Assembly: GCF_013911085.1 (NCBI RefSeq)
Contig: NZ_JACERN010000033.1
Location: 124,001-188,000 of the forward strand
DNA from: Aquitalea aquatica
GTDB lineage: Bacteria; Pseudomonadota; Gammaproteobacteria; Burkholderiales; Chromobacteriaceae
Direction: 5' to 3'
Length of the DNA stretch: 64,000 nt
In this document: positions 8,455 through 15,788 of the stretch, piece after piece
Layout of the letters: each line of letters starts with the position of its first letter
Numbering within the stretch: the first letter of the stretch is position 1
The notes under the pieces: model-generated
Database searches by the model: none
What the model was told of the DNA's origin: nothing
The model's input: only the letters and a program-made list of their open reading frames with translations
Made by a program: the position numbers and the translations under genes

Positions 8455-9074
8455 GCTGTCTCCTTCACCACGGTAAGGTGTTTTTCCAACTGGGGCAGCA
8501 GCAGCTCGGCCACTTGCGCCAGGGTTTTATCCACCCCCAAATCCTTCATTTGCGTCACCCGCAGGCCTTCGTAGCCGCAGGGATTGATCCAGCTGAACGG
8601 GGTCAGGTCCATGTCCACATTCAGCGACAGACCGTGATACACCGCTCCGTTCTTGATGCGCAAGCCCAGCGAGGCAATCTTGGCACCATCCACATACACA
8701 CCGGGGGCGTTGACATCGCCATTGGCGGTAATGCCCTGCCCGGCCAGCATGTCGATGACCGCCTGCTCGATGCGCCGCACCAGTTCGCGCACGCCGATAT
8801 GCATGCGCTTGAAATCGATCAGCAGATACACCACCAGTTGGCCGGGGCCATGATAGGTAACCTGGCCGCCACGGTCGGTTTTCACCACCGGAATATCAGT
8901 GAGCCGCAGCAAGTGCTCCGGCTTGCCAGCCAGGCCCTGGGTATACACCGGGTGATGCTCCACCACCCATAGCTCGTCCGGCGTATCTGCCGTGCGGCTA
9001 TCGGTAAAGGACTGCATGGTGCGCCAGGTCGGTTCGTAGTCCACCAGACCCAAATGCTTGATCAGACGCTGCAC
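8451..9074 (-). CDS. lipB: Octanoyl-[acyl-carrier-protein]:protein N-octanoyltransferase
   Basis: Transfers octanoate from ACP to the lipoyl domains of 2-oxo-acid dehydrogenases and the glycine cleavage H protein, the step before LipA. The [16 protein letters not shown] signature covers about residues 68-83. The catalytic pair is K132 ([11 protein letters not shown]) and C166 (NPCGYEGL). 207 residues matches the family. Translation starts with GTG at 9074, with an AGGAG tract upstream. It overlaps lipA by four bases and follows ybeD by 20 bases, forming a dacA-ybeD-lipB-lipA transcription unit as in many beta- and gammaproteobacteria. Confidence 0.96.
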   Translation of the reverse strand: MQRLIKHLGLVDYEPTWRTMQSFTDSRTADTPDELWVVEHHPVYTQGLAGKPEHLLRLTDIPVVKTDRGGQVTYHGPGQLVVYLLIDFKRMHIGVRELVRRIEQAVIDMLAGQGITANGDVNAPGVYVDGAKIASLGLRIKNGAVYHGLSLNVDMDLTPFSWINPCGYEGLRVTQMKDLGVDKTLAQVAELLLPQLEKHLTVVKETA

Positions 9075-9094
9075 GCGCGAGGCTCCTGTTCGGT

Positions 9095-9373
9095 TTAAAG
9101 CACCATCTTGACCATGGGGTGGCCAGTGAGCGACAGATAGATATTGTCCAGCTGTTCGCGCGAGGTGGCGTTCACGGTAATGGTGAGTGCATAGAAGCGC
9201 CCGCCCGAGCTTTCGCGCAGGGTGACATCGTGCACCGCCAAGTCCGGGGCATTCACCCGCACCACTTCGGTCATGGTGACCACGAATTCATCATGCCGCT
9301 CACCCATTACCTTGAGCGGAAAACGACAGGGGAATTCGATGATTTCCTGCTTTTCAGGGATTTGTTCAGCCAT
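9095..9373 (-). CDS. ybeD: YbeD/DUF493 family protein
   Basis: A 92-residue DUF493 protein of unknown molecular role, recognised by the [15 protein letters not shown] opening, the conserved [13 protein letters not shown] strand and the [14 protein letters not shown] end. The fold resembles an ACT-like regulatory domain. The start at 9373 (MAEQIPEK) is preferred because residues encoded further upstream are not conserved in the family. It sits between dacA and lipB, its usual location, and the constant linkage to lipB suggests a link with lipoate or envelope metabolism without proving one. Confidence 0.9.
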   Translation of the reverse strand: MAEQIPEKQEIIEFPCRFPLKVMGERHDEFVVTMTEVVRVNAPDLAVHDVTLRESSGGRFYALTITVNATSREQLDNIYLSLTGHPMVKMVL

Positions 9374-9466
9374 ATTCAACTCGATCCGCAATGGCAAACG
9401 GCCCGCATCTTCCGATGCAGGCCATTGCCTGGCCCCGTCACGCGGGGCGGTCAATCAAAAGCCGGA

Positions 9467-10615
9467 TTACTTCCAGCCCAGCATCAGCTTGATGCTGTCC
9501 CACAGGCGGCCAAAAAAGCCACCCTCTTCCACTGCCTGCAAGGCAACCACCGGGCGCTCCAGCAAGGGCTTGCCATCCAGGCTCACCACCAGCTTGCCTA
9601 CGGTCTGGCCGGCTTTGATCGGCGCAATGAGCGGCTGCACGGTGGACAGGTCGGCTTTCAGCTGACCTGCCTGACCCTTGACCACGGTGGCGTAAACATC
9701 CTGGCCAAAACCAACCGGCACCGACTTGGCAGCACCCTTGTACACCGGAACATCAGAAACCGGCTTGGCTGCCGAGTAAAGTTTGGGCGTATCGAAAAAC
9801 TGCAAGCCGTAATTAAGCAACTTCGAGCTTTCCACCGCACGCGCTTCCGGGCTGGCCGTACCCACCACCACGGAAATCACCCGGCGGCCATCACGATGGC
9901 TGGAGGTGATCATATTGTAGCCTGCGGTATCGGTGTAGCCGGTTTTCATGCCGTCCACATTGGGATCACGGTACAGCAGCAGGTTGCGGTTGGGCTGGGT
10001 GATGTTGTTATAGGTAAACGACTTGATGGAGTAAGTAGGATAAAACTCCGGGAAATCACGAATCAGCGCGGCGGACAGGATGGCCAGATCATGCACCGTG
10101 GTGTAGTGATCGGCATGCGGCAGGCCAGTGGCATTGCGGAACTGGGTGTTCTTCATGCCGAGCTTCTGCGCCTGCTGGGTCATCACCTGGGCGAACACGT
10201 CTTCACTGCCGGCAATGGCTTCGGCCAGGGTGACGCAGGCGTCGTTGCCGGATTGCACGATCATGCCCTTGATCAGGTCATCCACCTTAACCGGCACTTT
10301 CGGATCCAGGAACATGCGCGAACCGTCGGTTTTCCAGCCACGGCTGGACACGGTCAGCATCTGGTCCAGCGTCAGGCGCTTTTCCTTGACTGCCTTGAAC
10401 GTGAGGTAGGCGGTCATCAGCTTGGTCAGCGAGGCCGGCTCGACACGGGCGTCAGGGCCTTGAGCGGCCAGCACCTGTCCGCTGTTGAAATCGACCAGAT
10501 AGTAGGCCTTGCCGGCGATTTCCGGCACCGGCGGTACAAAAGCAGCAGTGGCAGAGGCAGCAACAGGCAGGGCAAGCGTGGCAGCAAGCAAAATTCGGGA
10601 GATGGTGGTTTTCAT
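9467..10615 (-). CDS. dacA: D-alanyl-D-alanine carboxypeptidase (PBP5/6 type)
   Basis: A periplasmic, membrane-anchored penicillin-binding protein that trims the terminal D-Ala of peptidoglycan stem peptides. The start at 10615 gives a signal peptide (MKTTISRILLAATLALPVAA) with an Ala-rich cleavage region. Active-site motifs are SLTK (S62, K65), SGN (122-124) and KTG (224-226). The C-terminal beta-rich domain (PBP5_C) ends with a short amphipathic helix (LWDSIKLMLGWK) that should hold the protein on the membrane. 382 residues fits. E. coli has dacA and dacC paralogues; which one this equals cannot be decided. It is divergent from ilvA across a 225-base gap that must hold both promoters. Confidence 0.95.
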   Translation of the reverse strand: MKTTISRILLAATLALPVAASATAAFVPPVPEIAGKAYYLVDFNSGQVLAAQGPDARVEPASLTKLMTAYLTFKAVKEKRLTLDQMLTVSSRGWKTDGSRMFLDPKVPVKVDDLIKGMIVQSGNDACVTLAEAIAGSEDVFAQVMTQQAQKLGMKNTQFRNATGLPHADHYTTVHDLAILSAALIRDFPEFYPTYSIKSFTYNNITQPNRNLLLYRDPNVDGMKTGYTDTAGYNMITSSHRDGRRVISVVVGTASPEARAVESSKLLNYGLQFFDTPKLYSAAKPVSDVPVYKGAAKSVPVGFGQDVYATVVKGQAGQLKADLSTVQPLIAPIKAGQTVGKLVVSLDGKPLLERPVVALQAVEEGGFFGRLWDSIKLMLGWK

Positions 10616-10840
10616 TGAGATCGACAACTGGGTGAGGGCTACAAACAATAGCCGTTGATTATACACGCCCACGCTGCTGCGTTGACCGTAAATGGCTGGT
10701 TTTTGCAGCAGTGCAGCAGCTGCCGCCCATGCGGTTGCGGCAATGCAGCATGAAAATGGCGACACGGCTTCCCGCCGGCTTGGAGTTCCTGCTACTCTGA
10801 CAGTTCAATAAAAAAGAACGACAAGGACATCGGCATCACC

Positions 10841-12370
10841 ATGCAAGACAAGCAAGACTATCTGGAGCGCATCCTCACCTCGCGCGTCTATGACGTCGCG
10901 GTGGAAACTCCGCTGGAAACAGCGAACAATCTCAGCCGCCGTACCGGCAACACCATTTTGCTGAAGCGCGAAGACCTGCAGCCGGTGTTCTCGTTCAAGC
11001 TGCGCGGCGCGTACAACAAAATGGCCAAGCTGACCCCCGCGCAGCTGGCCAACGGCGTAATTACCGCCAGCGCCGGCAACCATGCCCAAGGCGTGGCGCT
11101 GTCGGCCAAAAAAATCGGCTGTGAAGCCATCATCGTGATGCCGGTGACCACCCCGCAGGTGAAGATTGACGGCGTCACCAGCCGTGGCGGCAAGGTGGTA
11201 TTGCATGGCGAATCGTTCAGCGATGCCTACCAGCACGCCATGACCCTGGTAGCCGAAACCGGCAAAACCTATATCCCGCCGTTTGACGACCCGGACGTGA
11301 TTGCCGGCCAGGGCACCATCGGCATGGAAATCCTGCGCCAGCACCCCGGCCATATCGATGCCGTGTTCGTGGCGATTGGCGGCGGCGGTCTTGCGGCTGG
11401 CGTGGCCAGCTTCATCAAGCGCCTGAAGCCGGAAATCAAGATCATCGGCGTGCAACCGGTGGATTCCGACGCCATGAAGCAGTCCATCGAAAAAGGCGAA
11501 CGTGTCGAACTGAAAGACGTGGGCCTGTTTGCCGATGGCGTGGCAGTAAAACTGGTGGGTGAGGAAACCTTCCGCATCTGTCGCGAGCTGCTGGACGAAA
11601 TTATGCTGGTGGATTCGGACGCCATGTGCGCCGCCATCAAGGATATCTTCGAAGACACCCGTTCCATCGTAGAGCCAGCCGGCGCACTGGCCGTGGCAGC
11701 CGCCAAGGCCTATATCGAGCGTGAAGGCTGTACCGGCCAGACCCTGGTGGCCATCAATTGCGGCGCCAACATGAACTTCGACCGCCTGCGCCATGTATCG
11801 GAACGCTCCGAACTGGGCGAGCGCCGCGAAGCCATCATTGCCGTCACCATTCCGGAAAAACCGGGCAGCTTCAAGCAATTCTGTTCGGTAATCGGCAACC
11901 GCAACATCACCGAATTCAACTACCGCTTTGCCGACCCCGGCACGGCTCATGTGTTTGTCGGCGTACAGATCAGCGGCAAGCAGGATTCGGAACGCATCAT
12001 TGCCGAGCTCAAGGCCAATGATCTGGATGGACTGGACCTGACCGATAACGAGCTGGCCAAACTGCACATCCGCCACCTGGTGGGCGGGCATGCACCGCAA
12101 CTGAAAGATGAGCGCGTGCTGCGCTTTGAATTCCCCGAGCGCCCGGGCGCGCTGATGCGCTTCCTGGAAGGCATGCGCACCCACTGGAATATCAGCCTGT
12201 TCCACTACCGTAACCACGGTGCCGACTATGGCCGCGTGCTGGTAGGCATTCAGGTGCCGGCCAGCGACAATGCCGAGTTCCAGCACTTCCTGGATGGCCT
12301 GGCCTATCCCTATGTGGAAGAGACGGACAATCCGGCCTACAAGCTGTTCCTGGGCAAGACCATCCGCTAA
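10841..12370 (+). CDS. ilvA: Threonine dehydratase, biosynthetic
   Basis: PLP-dependent deamination of L-threonine to 2-oxobutanoate, the first step of isoleucine synthesis. The PLP lysine is K53 in FSFKLRGAYNK. The phosphate-binding glycine loop is GGGGLAAG. The C-terminal ~180 residues contain two ACT-like domains (EKPGSFKQFCSVIG and EFPERPGALMRFLEG), the isoleucine/valine sensing part that marks the biosynthetic rather than the catabolic enzyme. 509 residues is normal. It probably forms a loose unit with gph, 57 bases downstream and separated by a strong hairpin. Confidence 0.96.
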   Translation: MQDKQDYLERILTSRVYDVAVETPLETANNLSRRTGNTILLKREDLQPVFSFKLRGAYNKMAKLTPAQLANGVITASAGNHAQGVALSAKKIGCEAIIVMPVTTPQVKIDGVTSRGGKVVLHGESFSDAYQHAMTLVAETGKTYIPPFDDPDVIAGQGTIGMEILRQHPGHIDAVFVAIGGGGLAAGVASFIKRLKPEIKIIGVQPVDSDAMKQSIEKGERVELKDVGLFADGVAVKLVGEETFRICRELLDEIMLVDSDAMCAAIKDIFEDTRSIVEPAGALAVAAAKAYIEREGCTGQTLVAINCGANMNFDRLRHVSERSELGERREAIIAVTIPEKPGSFKQFCSVIGNRNITEFNYRFADPGTAHVFVGVQISGKQDSERIIAELKANDLDGLDLTDNELAKLHIRHLVGGHAPQLKDERVLRFEFPERPGALMRFLEGMRTHWNISLFHYRNHGADYGRVLVGIQVPASDNAEFQHFLDGLAYPYVEETDNPAYKLFLGKTIR

Positions 12371-12377
12371 ACTCTGC

Positions 12378-12400
12378 CGGCCAGCCAACACGGCTGGCCG
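12378..12400 (+). other. Intergenic hairpin between ilvA and gph
   Basis: CGGCCAGCC and GGCTGGCCG form a perfect 9-bp stem with a 5-base loop. There is no following T-run, so it is more likely an mRNA-stabilising or attenuating hairpin than a complete intrinsic terminator. Confidence 0.5.
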
Positions 12401-12427
12401 CAGAACTTCCCGCACAGGCATCCCCAT

Positions 12428-13075
12428 ATGATCAAAGCAGTATTGTTCGACCTCGACGGCACCCTGGCCGACACGGCGCGCGACCTGGGCGCTGCCCTCA
12501 ACCGCTTGCTGGCCGAGGAAGGCCTGCCGCCCCAGCCCTATTCCGCCATTCGCCCACTGGCCAGCCATGGCGCACGCGGGCTGGTCAGCCTGGGCTTTGG
12601 CATAGACCGCGAGCATCCGCGTTTCGAGGAATACCGGCTGCGTTTTCTTGATCATTACGAGCACAGCTTTGCCGATGAAACCGTGCTGTTCGACGGCATC
12701 AACAACATGCTCGAGGGCATTGCTGCCAAAGGCCTCACCTGGGGCATCATCACCAACAAGCCGATGCGCTTTACCGATCGACTGGTGCCGGCCCTGCCCT
12801 TTGTCAGTCGCCCGGCAGTCACCGTCAGCGGTGACACCGTCGGCGTACCCAAGCCGGACCCGGCTCCCATGTTGCATGCTGCCGGGCAGATTGGTATCGA
12901 CCCGGTCCATTGCCTGTACGTGGGCGATGCCGAGCGTGACATCCAGGCCGGCCGCGTGGTGGGCATGAAAACCGTGCTGGCCAACTGGGGCTATATCTCG
13001 GAGCAGGACCAGCCGCAGCAATGGGGAGCCGACATCAGCATCGAACACCCGCTGGAGCTACTGCAGCACCTGTAA
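12428..13075 (+). CDS. gph: Phosphoglycolate phosphatase (HAD family)
   Basis: A HAD-superfamily phosphatase. Motif I FDLDGTLADT supplies the nucleophile D8 and acid D10. Motif II is the ITNKP threonine. Motif III/IV is KPDPAPML with GDAERD. The cap is inserted after motif I (C1 type) and the length of 215 residues fits Gph-like enzymes, which remove 2-phosphoglycolate arising from DNA repair. Close HAD relatives (N-acetylmuramic acid 6-phosphate phosphatase MupP, pyrophosphatase PpaX) cannot be excluded from sequence alone. The stop codon is followed by a clear terminator. Confidence 0.8.
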   Translation: MIKAVLFDLDGTLADTARDLGAALNRLLAEEGLPPQPYSAIRPLASHGARGLVSLGFGIDREHPRFEEYRLRFLDHYEHSFADETVLFDGINNMLEGIAAKGLTWGIITNKPMRFTDRLVPALPFVSRPAVTVSGDTVGVPKPDPAPMLHAAGQIGIDPVHCLYVGDAERDIQAGRVVGMKTVLANWGYISEQDQPQQWGADISIEHPLELLQHL

Positions 13076-13097
13076 GCTGGCGACCGCCTGTATTTGC

Positions 13098-13135
13098 AAC
13101 CCGCATGGCGCCAGTGGCCGATGCGGGTTTTCTTT
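13098..13135 (+). terminator. Rho-independent terminator after gph
   Basis: AACCCGCAT (13098-13106) pairs with ATGCGGGTT (13121-13129), followed by TTCTTT. It ends the ilvA-gph transcript. Confidence 0.8.
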
Positions 13136-13253
13136 AGCCGGATTAAACACCAAAAAGAAACAATATCTTGAAATAAAGCATCTATTTCCACCAAGGGGTA
13201 ATCAATACACTGCAGGCATGCACTTGCAGCACAACCCGACAAGGAAACAGATC

Positions 13254-13493
13254 ATGAAACACCTCACTCTCGCCCTAATCGCCCTTGGCTTTAGCACTGC
13301 AGCCCTGGCAGGTCATCACGATAGCCGCCCCAGCGCCGCCGACATCAGCGCCTGGCAGGCAGAGCAAGCAGCCATCAAGGCCGCCGATGCCCTGCTGCCG
13401 CCAGAACGGCAGGCAGAGATCGCCCGCGACCATACCGCCTGGCAAGCTGCGCTGCTGCAAAAAAACCAGCATAACGCCGGCATCAATCACTGA
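13254..13493 (+). CDS. Small secreted protein of unknown function
   Basis: 79 residues with a clear signal peptide (MKHLTLALIALGFSTAALAG), cleaved after ALA. The mature ~60 residues are charged and helical, with many Ala, Gln and His and no cysteines, and contain the repeated-looking WQAEQAAIKAAD and WQAALLQK helices. An AAGGAAACAG ribosome site precedes the ATG. Probably periplasmic. It follows the gph terminator and so has its own promoter; it may be co-transcribed with the next gene 22 bases downstream. I do not recognise a family. Confidence 0.6.
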   Translation: MKHLTLALIALGFSTAALAGHHDSRPSAADISAWQAEQAAIKAADALLPPERQAEIARDHTAWQAALLQKNQHNAGINH

Positions 13494-13515
13494 AACGACA
13501 AGGCCTGACACCACC

Positions 13516-13968
13516 ATGAGCCATCTTCATCTGCATATCGCTGCCGAACACACCAGCCTTGCTGCGCAACAGCAGCAAACCAGCATGCCGGTCGGCTGGC
13601 AGACGGCACTGGCCAGCCGCAAGCAGCCCGACCTGCCAACGGCTGCTGCCCTGGAGCTAGCCATCATGCAGGTGGAAGACGCCATCAGCGCCAACTGGCC
13701 GCAGCGGCTGATGCTGGCTACCGTCAGCAGCAGCGACCCGGCCATGTACCAGATCGCCACACTGAGTGGCCTGGCTGCAGAGCATGGCAGCCAGCTGGGG
13801 CGACATAGCGTGGAGGGTCTGTTTTCACGCCTGGCTAATGCCGTGGAAGGTGGCTCGGCCGCCGGCCTGCCGGATGGCGCCGAATTCATCGGCAGCCTGC
13901 TGATCCTGCGCGAATTGCTGCACCACCTGGATATCGCGGCCATCACACTGGTCAGCCCTGCCACTTGA
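13516..13968 (+). CDS. Hypothetical cytoplasmic protein
   Basis: 150 residues, no signal peptide or membrane segment. It opens with a His-rich MSHLHLHIAAEH, has two helical blocks (ALELAIMQVEDAISANWPQRL and AEFIGSLLILRELLHHLDI) and GC-rich codon use like its neighbours. The start at 13516 is the first ATG after the upstream gene's stop; the frame is open further upstream but that part lies antisense-like within the preceding gene. No family recognised. A strong bidirectional terminator follows. Confidence 0.5.
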   Translation: MSHLHLHIAAEHTSLAAQQQQTSMPVGWQTALASRKQPDLPTAAALELAIMQVEDAISANWPQRLMLATVSSSDPAMYQIATLSGLAAEHGSQLGRHSVEGLFSRLANAVEGGSAAGLPDGAEFIGSLLILRELLHHLDIAAITLVSPAT

Positions 13969-14003
13969 AATAGCCGACGGCACATCGGGCAAAGACAAAG
14001 AAA

Positions 14004-14033
14004 AACCGCCGCCAGATTACCCTGGCGGCGGTT
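14004..14033. terminator. Bidirectional terminator
   Basis: AACCGCCGCCAG (14004-14015) pairs perfectly with CTGGCGGCGGTT (14022-14033) around a 6-base loop, with an A5 tract on the left that is a T-run for minus-strand transcripts. It separates two convergent genes. Confidence 0.8.
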
Positions 14034-14069
14034 GCATATTGATCAGGCCATAGCAGCCCGAACCCGGGC

Positions 14070-14336
14070 TCAGAAGGGGTAGACCACTTCTGCCGGCTTG
14101 AATTCGCAAGGCTTGTCGGACGGTGCCGCATCATGCATTTCAGCCTTGCTGGCGGAAATCTTCTTCCACGAACCACCCAGGCTACAGGCAAAATCCTGCC
14201 CCAGCTCCAGCTCACCAAACGTCGATGGCAGTACCGGCTCTTCGCAGTGCGGGCACAGATTGGCCGCAGGGCCGGTCAGCTTTGCCCGGCTGGATACCTT
14301 GTCGCACCAGCAACATTTGATTTGATCTTCAGTCAT
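14070..14336 (-). CDS. Small zinc-ribbon protein
   Basis: 88 residues with two CxxC pairs near the N-terminus (CCWC and CPHC) spaced for a zinc ribbon, plus two further Cys in the C-terminal half (DFACSL and KPCEF). The ATG at 14336 is chosen because GGAAG lies five bases upstream; an in-frame GTG two codons earlier is the alternative. Zinc ribbons of this size often bind nucleic acid or a protein partner, but no function can be given. Ends at the bidirectional terminator. Confidence 0.65.
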   Translation of the reverse strand: MTEDQIKCCWCDKVSSRAKLTGPAANLCPHCEEPVLPSTFGELELGQDFACSLGGSWKKISASKAEMHDAAPSDKPCEFKPAEVVYPF

Positions 14337-14518
14337 CTTCACTTCCCGTTACCTAAGCTTGCCATGTCGAAATGACGCGAATGCAGCCGCGCATTATACC
14401 CTGTCTGTGGCAAACCGCCGAATGAGGGTGACGCGCCCCAGCCGCGCACAGCGCAAAGCCTTCGGCGGCGGCAGTCCGGAATCCACGCACGACATGACAG
14501 AAGGCAGAACTTGTGGGC

Positions 14519-15091
14519 TCAGCAGGCATCCAGCCGCTGCAACACCGCGTCGCCCTGCTCAGCAGACAGGAAAGTGGCAAAACCATGGCGGGCATAGTTT
14601 TCCCGCAGCACTGCCAACCGTGTCGGCTGTGCCGCATAGGCCGCCGGCAACAGAAAGCCGATGCGTGGTGCTGGCAGTGCCAGCCGGTCGACAATCTGGC
14701 GAAATACCCGGCCATGCTCCTGGCTGACGGCCTCCAACAACAAGGCCGACACCGGCAAGATCAGCCCCTGTTCGCCATAGCCGGCTTGCAGATAATTGAG
14801 CAAATGCAGGCTACGGATAAAGCGGTCCAGCACCACCGGTGTTTCGCTGACGCGGGTCAGCCTTGTCAGCGCTTCGTCAGCCAGCACTTCGCCGCCCGGC
14901 GCCATGGCATGCAGCCGCGCCAGCACGCCCAGCGACTGGCCGGCGGCATCATGGACTGGCTGAAAATGGCTGGACAAGCGCACCTTGATGAACTCACCCA
15001 TCACCTGCCCATCCGCCGTACTCCATAAGGGAAATTCCATGAAGTACTCGGCATGGACGGTGCGTAAAAACTGGGTGAGAAATGCATTCAT
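14519..15091 (-). CDS. Degenerate EAL-like protein
   Basis: 190 residues from the ATG at 15091 (CAGG upstream). The segment SSHFQPVHDAAGQSLGVLARLHA looks like the start of an EAL phosphodiesterase domain (FQPI-x-G-x-EAL-R), but the Glu-Ala-Leu signature is replaced by Val-Leu-Ala. The following LDRFIRSLHLLNYL resembles the second conserved helix. The usual DDFG, N and K metal-site motifs are absent and the protein is shorter than a full EAL domain (~250). It may therefore be a catalytically dead c-di-GMP-binding or protein-interaction module. Assignment is by resemblance only. Confidence 0.5.
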   Translation of the reverse strand: MNAFLTQFLRTVHAEYFMEFPLWSTADGQVMGEFIKVRLSSHFQPVHDAAGQSLGVLARLHAMAPGGEVLADEALTRLTRVSETPVVLDRFIRSLHLLNYLQAGYGEQGLILPVSALLLEAVSQEHGRVFRQIVDRLALPAPRIGFLLPAAYAAQPTRLAVLRENYARHGFATFLSAEQGDAVLQRLDAC

Positions 15092-15330
15092 GACAAACCT
15101 GACCATCTGCAGGCAATACGCAATGGAAACAGAAAGAGAATGCCAGCCAGCGCTGGCCACCTGCGTGATACAGCAGGACGCTGACAGACAAGGGAATCGC
15201 CCGCGGCCACGGCTGATCGACGCCTCACTGTAGCCCGGCCGGCCTGGATTGATAAATGCCCATTCCTGATATCGCTATTCGCCACACAGATAAGCCCGCC
15301 CACGACCAGCCGGTATTGATATGGCACAAA

Positions 15331-15445
15331 CCAGTGAAAAGTTGCACTGGACCGCAAGAAATACCCACTGGATACTGGGGACGTTAATCCTCCTCCATCC
15401 TTATGGAACTTGCGCCCACCCCTTGCCGGGTGGGCGATTTTTATT
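15331..15445 (+). ncRNA. Possible small RNA ending at an orphan terminator
   Basis: The gap 15235-15788 holds no convincing gene. Within it, CCAGTG/CACTGG form a small hairpin (15331-15350). A strong intrinsic terminator follows: CGCCCACCC (15413-15421), loop, GGGTGGGCG (15428-15436), then ATTTTTATT. No protein gene on the plus strand ends here, so a short non-coding transcript is possible. No clear promoter was identified. Confidence 0.3.
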
Positions 15446-15788
15446 CCGCCCCCCTGCCATAGCAAGCTGCGACAAGCAGTTTCACACTATCTGCCCACCA
15501 TCTCCACGGCCACTGACCAGCCGGCCTGACACGCTTCTGCCCTGCCCGAATACAAACCGCCGTAATAACTGCTTTAAACAAAATTGGAGTAATCTGCCAT
15601 GATGAATTCTGTTTGCGCCATCCTGGCAAGCAGCACGGTGGTAACAGACTTCCCGGCACGACGGCGATCTTTGAACAGAAGCTTATTTATGCAATAAGAG
15701 CGACTCGATATACTGCATGGAAAAGCCCAATAAGCGTCATTTTTTATAGATTTTATTTAAACTGACGCCATCTGCAGAAAGAAATAAC

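Noticed and set aside
9119-10618. A 499-codon open frame on the plus strand
   Set aside because: Antisense shadow of ybeD and dacA; no recognisable domain.
12378-12400. Terminator after ilvA
   Set aside because: The stem is strong but lacks a T-run, and gph follows closely on the same strand; kept only as a hairpin.
10805-13048. A 747-codon open frame on the minus strand
   Set aside because: Antisense shadow of ilvA and gph.
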